Below, in pieces: positions 1 to 4,859 of a stretch of 6,698 bases of DNA. A model generated the notes under the pieces. The model saw only the letters and a list, made by a program, of their open reading frames with translations, ran no database searches and was not told the origin of the DNA. Where the stretch lies: contig SXOM01000491.1 in NCBI GenBank assembly GCA_005776735.1, positions 1 through 6,698 of the forward strand. Direction: 5' to 3'. A program made the translations under genes and the position numbers. Position 1 is the stretch's first letter; each line of letters begins with the position of its first letter. Source of the DNA: Pseudomonadota bacterium (GTDB taxonomy: Bacteria; Myxococcota_A; UBA796; SXON01).

Positions 1-107
1 ACCAGCGACTCGTCGAGCGCCACGGGGTCGCCGGCCCGCTTGAGCCACTTCGCGACGATCGCCGTGCGCACCGACTCGCCCATCGACGGGACCACCAGCT
101 CGACCAT
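1..107 (-). CDS. sucB: 2-oxoglutarate dehydrogenase E2 (dihydrolipoyl succinyltransferase), N-terminal fragment
   Basis: Only the first 35 codons are inside the window; the gene runs off the left edge. The translated start reads MVELVVPSMGESV, then a TAIVAKWLKRAGDPV segment and DESLV. This is the standard opening of the lipoyl domain in the E2 subunit of the 2-oxoglutarate dehydrogenase complex: a beta-strand, the P-x-x-G-E-S turn, 'VAKWLK..GD.V..DE.LV', then the lipoylated lysine, which lies just beyond the edge. In the TCA cycle E2 transfers the succinyl group from E1 to CoA; the complex is cytoplasmic. The ATG at 107-105 is preceded by GGAGG five bases upstream, which fixes the start. Pyruvate dehydrogenase and branched-chain E2 share this fold, but the 'GESV..A.VAKWLK' pattern is typical of the succinyl type (odhB/sucB). 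E1 and E3 would have to lie outside the window. Confidence 0.85.
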   Translation of the reverse strand, partial: MVELVVPSMGESVRTAIVAKWLKRAGDPVALDESL

Positions 108-112
108 CCCAG

Positions 113-117
113 CCTCC
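113..117 (-). promoter_or_regulatory. Ribosome binding site of sucB
   Basis: The minus strand reads GGAGG here, five bases before the ATG. It is the clearest Shine-Dalgarno sequence in the window and decides the start of the E2 gene. Confidence 0.75.
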
Positions 118-172
118 GCGGACGCGGGCTAACCCGGGAGGCGGGGCTGGGGCGGGACGGGACCGGTGGGCG

Positions 173-201
173 GCAATACCGGCGGCCAGTCGGCACCTGA
201 A
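173..201 (-). promoter_or_regulatory. Weak candidate sigma-70-type promoter for sucB
   Basis: On the minus strand TTCAGG (201-196) and TATTGC (178-173) are separated by 17 bases, upstream of the E2 gene and downstream of the hairpin at 289-337. Each hexamer matches its consensus at only three positions, so this is a guess resting mainly on spacing and location. The rest of 108-288 holds no gene I can support. Confidence 0.2.
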
Positions 202-288
202 CGGGTCGGTGCACCACGGCCGGCACGGAGGCGGACTCGACCACGGCGCTCGTGCGCGACGGCGCAGTCGGCCCCTCGAAGTGGTGAC

Positions 289-337
289 GGGACGCGCCGC
301 GAGGTTGCCCGGCGTGGAGCCGGGCGCGGCGCGTCCC
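289..337 (-). terminator. Long two-part hairpin downstream of the reductase gene
   Basis: A perfect 13-bp outer stem (289-301 with 325-337, arm GGGACGCGCCGCG) encloses an inner stem of six or seven base pairs (GCCCGGC at 307-313 with GCCGGGC at 319-325, loop GTGGA; one base is shared with the outer stem). It begins 19 bases after the stop of the minus-strand reductase and lies upstream of sucB, the expected place for a terminator separating the two. No T tract follows on either strand, so it is either a GC-only terminator, a Rho-assisted 3' end, or an mRNA-stabilising structure. Confidence 0.5.
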
Positions 338-356
338 CCTCGATCCTCGTCGCCGC

Positions 357-1202
357 CTACCAGGCGCCGACGTTGAGCCGCGCGAACTCTTCGAAGCCCT
401 GCCCCTTGCGCCCCGTGACCCGCTCGAGGTCGCCGGAGAGGGACGCCGTCCACCCGGCGCGCACAAACCCGTACAGGCCGCTCATCGTCTCGATGGCCAG
501 CGGCGGCATCCCCCACGCCTTCATGCCCTCGACGTGCGCTTCGGGCGGGATGTCGACGTAGCGGACCTCGCGGCCGAGGGTGCGCGTCAGGATGGCGGCC
601 ACCTCGGCGTGGTCGAGCGACTCGGGGCCGGTGAGCGTCCACGCTTCGCCGGTGCGGGCGCCGAGCAGCGCCTCGGCGGCGGCGGCGCCGATGTCGACCG
701 CGCCCACAAAGCCCGTCTTCCCGGCGCCCGCCGGGAGGTAGATGGCGCCGTCGCCCTTGATGGTGGCACCGTAGAACTCGACGAAGTTCTCGTGGAAGAA
801 GCTCGGGCGCAGGTGCACCCACTCGAGGCCCGACGCCTCGATCGCGAGCTCCATCCGGCGGTGACCGGAGCCGGGGTTGTTCTCCACGCCGGCGGCGGAG
901 AGCTTGACGATGCGGCGTACGCCGGCCGCCTTCGCGGCGGCGATGAGGCCCTCGCCGAGCTCCACCTCGTCGGTGCGGAAGGGCGGGAGCGCCAGGTAGA
1001 GCGCGTCCACCCCGGCCAGGGCGGGCGCCCAGGTGGAGGTGTCGTCGTAGGCGAAGCGGACGACCTCGACGCCCGCGGGGAGGCGGGCGGTGGAGGGGTC
1101 GCGGGTGGCGGCGCGGACGACGGCGCCGCGCGCGAGGAGGGCGTCGACGGTGGCGCGGCCGGTGGTGCCGGTGGCGGTGAGGACCAGGACGGTGCGGGAC
1201 AT
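357..1202 (-). CDS. NmrA-like NAD(P)-binding reductase (atypical SDR)
   Basis: The product is 281 residues, a normal length for the NmrA/HSCARG/quinone-oxidoreductase-2-like branch of atypical short-chain dehydrogenases. The N-terminus is a Rossmann beta-alpha-beta unit: VLVLTATGTTGR (5-16) carries the dinucleotide loop, and R34 in 'ATRDP' follows strand 2, where an arginine usually favours NADPH. 'DALYLALPP' (66-74), 'RIVKLSAAGVENN' (97-109) and 'LEWVHLRPSFFHENF' (126-140) follow the family pattern of strands 4 to 6. There is no classical Tyr-x-x-x-Lys dyad, as expected for this branch. ATG 1202 is chosen because GGAG lies about six bases upstream and the Rossmann fold begins at residue 4; an upstream in-frame ATG at 1280 would add 26 unconvincing basic residues. 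The divergent LysR gene 108 bp away suggests this is its target. Cytoplasmic; the substrate is unknown, possibly quinones or electrophiles, or a redox-sensing role. Confidence 0.85.
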   Translation of the reverse strand: MSRTVLVLTATGTTGRATVDALLARGAVVRAATRDPSTARLPAGVEVVRFAYDDTSTWAPALAGVDALYLALPPFRTDEVELGEGLIAAAKAAGVRRIVKLSAAGVENNPGSGHRRMELAIEASGLEWVHLRPSFFHENFVEFYGATIKGDGAIYLPAGAGKTGFVGAVDIGAAAAEALLGARTGEAWTLTGPESLDHAEVAAILTRTLGREVRYVDIPPEAHVEGMKAWGMPPLAIETMSGLYGFVRAGWTASLSGDLERVTGRKGQGFEEFARLNVGAW

Positions 1203-1271
1203 GAGGACTCCAGGGTTGAAGCGGCGTCGGCGCCGCGGTGACCCAGAGGTAGGTCCGCCGATACGTGAAGT

Positions 1272-1287
1272 AAACAGCATGATGTTT
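1272..1287. promoter_or_regulatory. Imperfect 16-bp palindrome overlapping the direct repeats
   Basis: AAACAGCATGATGTTT reads the same on the other strand except for one mismatched pair. It overlaps the first copy of the 14-mer repeat. It may be a dimer site for the LysR protein or for another regulator. Confidence 0.4.
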
Positions 1288-1307
1288 CATGTTAGCATGT
1301 GGTTTCA
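1276..1307. promoter_or_regulatory. Tandem direct repeat in divergent promoter, probable LysR operator
   Basis: The 14-mer AGCATGNNGTTTCA occurs at 1276-1289 and again at 1294-1307, identical at all 12 defined positions with a 4-bp gap, giving an 18-bp period. It sits in the only AT-leaning stretch of the window, inside the 108-bp gap between the divergent reductase and LysR genes and next to the LysR start. LysR regulators commonly bind their own divergent promoter at two or more sites, so autoregulation and control of the reductase is the natural reading. That is inferred; no binding motif for this particular regulator is known to me. Confidence 0.5.
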
Positions 1308-1310
1308 CTC

Positions 1311-2237
1311 ATGCTGGAAGCCCTCACGCTCCATCAACTGCGTGTGCTCCTGGTCCTCCTCGAGGAGCGGTCGGTCACGCGTGCGGCGCGGCGCCTCGGC
1401 GTGTCCCAGCCCGCGCTGTCCCACGCGCTTCGCGGCCTCCGCGACGCGTTGGGGGACCCCCTGTTGGTCTCCGCCCGGGGCGGCCTGGTCCCGACCGCGC
1501 GGGCCGAGGCCGTCGCGCCGGCGCTGCGGCGGGCGCTCCACGAACTGGAAGGGGCGTTGCGGAGCGGGGCGGCCGACGAGCCGCGCACGTGGTCGCGCAC
1601 CCTGGTCCTCGCCACGTGGGATGGGATGTCGCTGAGCGTGCTGCCGCGGTTGTTGGCGCGCGTGGGCGCCGAGGCGCCGGGCCTGTGCATCGACGTACGC
1701 CCCGTGCCGCCCGAGGGGGCCGCCGCGGGGCTCGGGGACGGTTCGCTCGACCTTGCGATCGAGGTGCGTCCGGCCGAAGCGCCGGGCCTGCGCACGCGCA
1801 GCCTCGGCACCGACACCTTCGCGTGTGTGGTCCGCCGGGACCACCCGGCCGTGGGCGTCGCCCTGGACCTCGACACCTGGCTCGCGCTCCCGCACGCGCT
1901 CATCTCGCCGCAGGGCCGGGGTACCACGGTGGTCGACTCTCGCTTGGGGGAGCTTGGTCGGAAGCGCCACGTCGCGCTGCGCATCCGGTACTTCCTCGCC
2001 GCGCCCCTGGTGGTCGCCGCGTCCGACCTGGTGCTCACCGCGCCACGTTCGTTGTGCGAACAGATGGCGGAGCTCGCGCCGCTCCGGGTCTTCGAACCGC
2101 CCCTGGTGCTCGCGCCGTTCTCCACGCGCATGGTGTGGCACGAACGCGCAGACGCCGACCCGGTGCATCGATGGCTGCGCGACGCGGTCGTCGACGCGGT
2201 GACCGCGCGTCCGCCGGGGGAGATCGCCCAGCGCTGA
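1311..2237 (+). CDS. LysR-family transcriptional regulator
   Basis: The product is 308 residues, the usual LysR length. Residues 4-62 form the N-terminal winged helix-turn-helix: 'LTLHQLRVLLVLLEERSVT' followed by 'AARRLGVSQPALSHALRGLR' and 'GDPLLV', with the typical 'VPTARAE' linker start at 60-66. Residues about 95-300 form the periplasmic-binding-protein-like effector domain ('RTLVLATWDG', 'LDLAIEV', 'FACVVRRDHP', 'DLVLTAPRSL'). The HTH resembles the NodD/NahR/DntR-type group that responds to small, often aromatic, effectors, but the ligand cannot be read from sequence. ATG 1311 is preferred over an in-frame GTG at 1299 because the family alignment begins two or three residues after this Met and because the GTG lies inside a candidate operator repeat. 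No Shine-Dalgarno precedes either start. It probably regulates the divergent reductase, and perhaps the hydrolase that follows 66 bp downstream. Confidence 0.9.
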   Translation: MLEALTLHQLRVLLVLLEERSVTRAARRLGVSQPALSHALRGLRDALGDPLLVSARGGLVPTARAEAVAPALRRALHELEGALRSGAADEPRTWSRTLVLATWDGMSLSVLPRLLARVGAEAPGLCIDVRPVPPEGAAAGLGDGSLDLAIEVRPAEAPGLRTRSLGTDTFACVVRRDHPAVGVALDLDTWLALPHALISPQGRGTTVVDSRLGELGRKRHVALRIRYFLAAPLVVAASDLVLTAPRSLCEQMAELAPLRVFEPPLVLAPFSTRMVWHERADADPVHRWLRDAVVDAVTARPPGEIAQR

Positions 2238-2249
2238 GGTGGGCGCGCG

Positions 2250-2289
2250 TGGTGCGACGGCGCCCGAAGGGGTACCCTTGCGCGCACCA
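2250..2289 (+). other. Inverted repeats in the 66-bp LysR-hydrolase spacer
   Basis: TGGTGCG (2250-2256) pairs with CGCACCA (2283-2289), and inside it AAGGG (2267-2271) pairs with CCCTT (2275-2279). The structure ends 14 bases before the hydrolase start. It could weakly terminate lysR transcripts or sequester the start region of the hydrolase, which lacks a strong Shine-Dalgarno. The stems are short, so chance is possible in such GC-rich DNA. Confidence 0.25.
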
Positions 2290-2303
2290 ACCCCCGGACT
2301 TCG

Positions 2304-3560
2304 ATGGACCCTCGCTCCGCCCGCGTCATCGCCGATCTCCGCGAGCTCGCTGCCCTCACCACCGACGAGCGGGGCGCCCAGCGCGTCGCGTGGGGGCCGG
2401 TGTGGCGCAAGACGCGGGAGTGGTTCACCCAGAAGGTCCAGGAGCTCGGCATCACGCCGGAGCGCGACGGGGCCGGCAACCTGTGGTCCACGCTCCCCGG
2501 GCGTTCGTCCCGGTGCCTGGTGATCGGGAGCCACCTCGACTCGGTGCCGGGTGGCGGGTGGCTCGATGGTTGTCTCGGCGTCATCGCCGGCCTCGAAGTG
2601 CTGCGCGGCACCAAGGCCGCGGGCGTGCCGGCGATGACCCTCCGCGTGGTGGACTGGGCGGACGAGGAGGGGGCCCGCTTCGGCCGCAGCCTCGCGGGCT
2701 CCTCCGCTTCGGCGGGAACGCTCGACCCCGAGACCGAGCTCGGCCACCTCGTCGATCGGCAGGGCGTGCGCCTGCCCGATGCCCTCGCCGAGAACGGGGT
2801 CACGTTCGCGAGCATGCGCACCGCGGCGGCCTACTTCCGTGAGCTCGACGTGGCCGCGTACCTGGAGCTGCACATCGAGCAGGGCCCGGTGCTGGAGGAG
2901 CTCCAGGAGCCGGTCGGCGTGGTGCTCGGGACGATGGGCGTGGAGCGCCACATGCTCCGCTTCGTGGGCCAGGCCGCCCACTCGGGCGCCGCGCCGATCC
3001 ACCTGCGGAAGGACGCGTTCCTGGCCGCGGCCGAGTTCGCGCTCGCGTGCCGCGACATCTCGGTCCGGCACTCCGGCCCCGAGCCGAAGACGAGGGTGGT
3101 CGCGACCTGCGGCGTCGTCAAGGTCGAACCCAACTTCGTCACCGCCGTCCCCGGCGCGACCGAGATCTCGATCGACATGCGCGCCTTGGACGCGGGGGTG
3201 CTCCAGCAGATGTACGCCGAAGCCCGCGCCGCGTCCGAGCGCGCCGCGAAGTCGCACCTCGTCGAGGTCACGTGGACGCGCACGTGGGACATCCCCCCGC
3301 GCTTGTTCGATCCGACGCTGCTGGGCTTCATCCGCGAGTCGGTCCGCGAGGTCGTGGGCCGCGCACCCGAGCTGCCGTCGGGGCCGCTGCACGACGCCGC
3401 GGAGATGGTGCCGCTGGTCCCCACCGCGATGATCTTCGCCCAGTCGAGCCCGGGCGTGTCGCACACGCGCATCGAGGACACGCCGGAGCCGTGTTTGGAT
3501 GCGTCGATCCAGGCGTTCCTGCGGACGGTCGACAAGGCCGTGCGGCACTATTCGAACTGA
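2304..3560 (+). CDS. M20-family N-carbamoyl-L-amino-acid hydrolase / allantoate amidohydrolase-like enzyme
   Basis: The product is 418 residues, the normal length for Zn/Mn-dependent amidases of the hydantoinase/carbamoylase family (AmaB, HyuC, AllC). All expected metal positions are visible: H77 in 'GSHLDSVPGGG', D88 in 'WLDGCLGV', E121 (general base) and E122 (ligand) in 'DWADEEGARFG', H190 in 'ELHIEQGPVLE', and H387 in 'GVSHTRIED'. The dimerisation/lid domain (about 205-320) has the family signatures 'GQAAHSGAAP' (H226), 'HLRKDA', 'EPNFVTAVPG' (N277) and 'DMR' (R293). Members cleave the carbamoyl or ureido group from N-carbamoyl amino acids, allantoate or beta-ureidopropionate; which substrate applies here is unclear. 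No signal peptide is seen, so it should be cytoplasmic. No hydantoinase, racemase or permease partner is present; a LysR gene lies 66 bp upstream on the same strand. The usual SGA-G-HDA segment reads 'SGPLHDAAEM' (359-368), a modest deviation near the active site. The start has only a weak upstream GGA. Confidence 0.88.
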   Translation: MDPRSARVIADLRELAALTTDERGAQRVAWGPVWRKTREWFTQKVQELGITPERDGAGNLWSTLPGRSSRCLVIGSHLDSVPGGGWLDGCLGVIAGLEVLRGTKAAGVPAMTLRVVDWADEEGARFGRSLAGSSASAGTLDPETELGHLVDRQGVRLPDALAENGVTFASMRTAAAYFRELDVAAYLELHIEQGPVLEELQEPVGVVLGTMGVERHMLRFVGQAAHSGAAPIHLRKDAFLAAAEFALACRDISVRHSGPEPKTRVVATCGVVKVEPNFVTAVPGATEISIDMRALDAGVLQQMYAEARAASERAAKSHLVEVTWTRTWDIPPRLFDPTLLGFIRESVREVVGRAPELPSGPLHDAAEMVPLVPTAMIFAQSSPGVSHTRIEDTPEPCLDASIQAFLRTVDKAVRHYSN

Positions 3561-3565
3561 CTCGA

Positions 3566-3664
3566 CGCGGCGGGGCCGGGCAAGACGCGGCGACCCGGGG
3601 CGCGGGTCGGCGTCTTTCGGGGGGCGGACGCGGCCTTCGTGGACACAGAAACGAGGTCACCCCC
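3566..3664 (+). repeat. Repeat A, copy 1
   Basis: This 99-bp unit aligns without gaps to 4052-4150 with four mismatches (about 96% identity). It contains a bulged hairpin, then a conserved tail reading CGGCCTTCGTGGACACAGAA and continuing ACGAGGTCACC. It starts five bases after the stop codon of the hydrolase gene. Confidence 0.9.
3584..3614 (+). terminator. Bulged hairpin within repeat A1, candidate hydrolase terminator
   Basis: GACGC (3584-3588) pairs with GCGTC (3610-3614), and CGACCCG (3591-3597) with CGGGTCG (3603-3609); the two-base bulge GG sits on the left arm and the loop is GGGCG. It starts 23 bases after the hydrolase stop and is followed by TTT, a short but real T run. The same stem is fully preserved in copy A2, where the bulge is AT and the run is GTT. 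Confidence 0.45.
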
Positions 3665-3704
3665 GGGTCCTGCCGGGCCGGGTGAAATTGGCGCTCGCTC
3701 CCCT

Positions 3705-3732
3705 GCCGGGTCGCCGCAAGCGGCGACCCGGC
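3705..3732. repeat. Perfect 13-bp inverted repeat (hairpin 1) in the A1-B1 spacer
   Basis: GCCGGGTCGCCGC (3705-3717) and GCGGCGACCCGGC (3720-3732) are exact complements separated by AA. The right arm shares the 12-mer GCGGCGACCCGG with repeat A1 (3587-3598). No T tract follows on either strand. It could be a REP-like palindrome or a bidirectional transcription end for the convergent genes. Confidence 0.65.
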
Positions 3733-3765
3733 GCTCCGCTCGCACCTCGGGCAACTACGCTCGCT

Positions 3766-3802
3766 GGCGGCCCGCCCGCCATCGGTCCGAGGGCGGGCCG
3801 CC
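3766..3802. repeat. Perfect 12-bp inverted repeat (hairpin 2) in the A1-B1 spacer
   Basis: GGCGGCCCGCCC (3766-3777) pairs exactly with GGGCGGGCCGCC (3791-3802) around a 13-base loop. It lies 33 bases after hairpin 1. Both are confined to the segment that separates A1 from B1 and has no counterpart between A2 and B2. Confidence 0.6.
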
Positions 3803-3874
3803 TCGCTGAGGGTCGAAGGGGCAGGTGGGCCGGCGGGCCCCCGGCGCGCGAAGCGCGTTGGGGTGCTGGCACAC

Positions 3875-3977
3875 CACCCGCCGCGTCACCGAACCGGCCA
3901 CCACCGGGCGGCGTTTGGCACAACGGGGGACGCCGAACCGCGAGGGTCTGGCTGCACCGGCCCCAGGTCGGTGGGCG
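3875..3977 (+). repeat. Repeat B, copy 1
   Basis: This 103-bp unit matches 4168-4271 with two substitutions and one single-G length difference. It can form a closing stem CACCGA/TCGGTG (3887-3892 with 3968-3973), a GGCC/GGCC pair inside that, and an inner stem CGGCGT/ACGCCG (3909-3914 with 3930-3935). Confidence 0.9.
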
Positions 3978-4051
3978 TGGCGATGTCGAACTTCGAGCGG
4001 GATTGGGTGGCGAGCGCGGAGGCGGCGAACCGCAGCGGCGGAGGGGGAGGT

Positions 4052-4150
4052 CGCGGCGGGGCCGGGCAAGACGCATCGACCCGGGGCGCGGGTCGGCGTC
4101 GTTCGGGGGGCAGACGCGGCCTTCGTGGACACAGAAACGAGGTCACCCCC
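4052..4150 (+). repeat. Repeat A, copy 2
   Basis: Second copy of the 99-bp unit at 3566-3664, 486 bp downstream in the same orientation. Its four differences fall in the hairpin bulge (AT for GG), the base after the stem's terminal C (G for T) and one base before GACGCGG (A for G). No stem position is changed. Confidence 0.9.
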
Positions 4151-4167
4151 CGTTCCACCCGACCCGT

Positions 4168-4271
4168 CACCCGCCGCGTCACCGAACCGGCCACCGCCGG
4201 GCGGCGTTTGGCACAACGGGGGGACGCCGAACCGCGAGGGTCTGGCTGCACCGGCCCCAGGTCGGTGAGCG
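4168..4271 (+). repeat. Repeat B, copy 2
   Basis: Second copy of the unit at 3875-3977, 293 bp downstream in the same orientation. It follows A2 after only 17 bases, whereas the first A and B are 210 bases apart. It ends 15 bases before the stop codon of the convergent ydcF-like gene. Confidence 0.9.
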
Positions 4272-4276
4272 CAGGG

Positions 4277-4298
4277 GCGGGGGGAGTCACCCCCCCGC
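4277..4298 (-). terminator. G/C-only hairpin enclosing the ydcF-like stop codon
   Basis: GCGGGGGG (4277-4284) pairs with CCCCCCGC (4291-4298); the loop AGTCAC holds the stop codon of the minus-strand gene (4289-4287). It may act as a 3' end signal for the glpK cluster, though there is no T tract, and the long homopolymer runs are prone to slippage. Confidence 0.35.
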
Positions 4299-4859
4299 GC
4301 GCACCAGCGCGAGCGAGCCGGCGTCGCGCACGGTGAGCCGCAGGCGGTCCCATGGGCGACCCCAGGCGGGGGACACCACGGGCCACGGCAGGGGCTCCGA
4401 GAAGCCGGCCGCCGCGGCCAACCGCAGCGCCCGCGCCATGTGGAAGGGCTCGGTCACCACCAGGATGCGGACCGCGTCCGGGACCAGGCCGCGCGCGAAC
4501 AGGAAGTTCCCGCGGGTGTTGCGGCTCTTCTCCTCCAGGCGGATCGCGTGGTCGGGCACCCCGGCCTCGACGAGCAGGGCGCGGGCCACCACCGCCTCGC
4601 CGGGCGGCCCGCGGTGATGGGCCCCCGTGGTCACCACCACGGGGGCGACCCCGGCGTGGAACCGCTCCGCGGCCGCAAGGGCCCGCGCCCGGAGAGAGCC
4701 CGACGGAGCGCCGCCAGCGAGCACCGCCGCCCCGAGGACCACGATGGCATCGGCCTCGCCGTCGTAAGGGGCCAGCGCCGTGCCCGCCCGGACCTCACGC
4801 CACGCCGGGCCCAGCTCTCCCAGGGCCCGCAGCGGCAGCGCGGGATCCCACCGTCGCAT
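4287..4859 (-). CDS. YdcF/SanA-like DUF218 domain protein
   Basis: The product is 190 residues. The DUF218 pattern is complete: 'DAIVVLGA' (37-44), 'SLRARALAAAERFHAG' (55-70), 'PVVVTTGA' (73-80), a conserved acid in 'GEAVVARALLVEAGVP' (E88), 'IRLEEKSRNTRGN' (106-118, family S-x-N-T) and 'ILVVTEPFHMARALRLAAAAGF' split around H140. Family members include E. coli YdcF, SanA and ElyC, linked to envelope integrity, but the biochemical activity is largely unsettled; YdcF binds S-adenosylmethionine in vitro. Unlike SanA and ElyC, no N-terminal membrane segment is present, so the protein appears soluble. The ATG (4859-4857) shares one base with the TGA of the preceding gene (TGATG) and has no good Shine-Dalgarno, implying translation by re-initiation. 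It is the last gene of the glpK cluster. Confidence 0.8.
   Translation of the reverse strand: MRRWDPALPLRALGELGPAWREVRAGTALAPYDGEADAIVVLGAAVLAGGAPSGSLRARALAAAERFHAGVAPVVVTTGAHHRGPPGEAVVARALLVEAGVPDHAIRLEEKSRNTRGNFLFARGLVPDAVRILVVTEPFHMARALRLAAAAGFSEPLPWPVVSPAWGRPWDRLRLTVRDAGSLALVRAGG

Larger units (their letters stand above)
3561..4286. other. 726-bp gene-free region with duplicated A/B repeats and hairpins
   Basis: This lies between the convergent hydrolase and ydcF-like genes. Open frames exist on both strands, but they run through both copies of the repeats, have proline/arginine/glycine-rich low-complexity translations and resemble no family I know, so no CDS is called. Contents in order: repeat A1, a 210-bp hairpin-rich spacer, repeat B1, a 74-bp spacer, repeat A2, a 17-bp spacer, repeat B2, and a G/C hairpin over the ydcF-like stop codon. 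No transposase, integrase, tRNA or terminal inverted repeats were found. Confidence 0.7.

Noticed and set aside
166..561. A 131-codon plus-strand frame over the sucB upstream region and the reductase 3' end
   Set aside because: No ribosome site or recognisable domain; it crosses the 289-337 hairpin and runs antisense into a convincing gene.
1289..2842. A 517-codon plus-strand frame overlapping lysR and the start of the hydrolase
   Set aside because: It is out of frame with both real genes and its translation is low-complexity Arg/Pro/Gly/Ala.
1305..3548. A 747-codon open frame antisense to lysR and the hydrolase
   Set aside because: It covers two well-supported genes on the opposite strand, its translation is arginine/histidine/glycine-rich with no family resemblance, and long antisense frames are expected at this GC content.
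3914..3930. TGGCAC in repeat B as a sigma-54 promoter
   Set aside because: The -24-like TGGCAC is present, but the required GC/TTGC at -12 is absent in both copies.
3755..4216. Minus-strand frames across the A/B repeats
   Set aside because: They read through both copies of the repeats with Pro/Arg-rich translations and no known domain; both strands and several frames are equally open.
3561..4286. CRISPR array or tandem-repeat cluster
   Set aside because: There are only two copies each of two different roughly 100-bp units with unequal spacers; this is not the short-repeat/uniform-spacer pattern, and no cas gene is present.
3561..4286. Insertion sequence or integrated element
   Set aside because: No transposase or integrase frame, no terminal inverted repeats and no target duplication were seen around the A/B region.
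3983..4336. A possible small gene starting MSNFERDWVASAEAANRS in the B1-A2 spacer
   Set aside because: The first residues look protein-like, but the frame continues through repeats A2 and B2 and into the antisense of the ydcF-like gene, with Gly/Arg-rich translation and a poor ribosome site. A gene remnant cannot be excluded.
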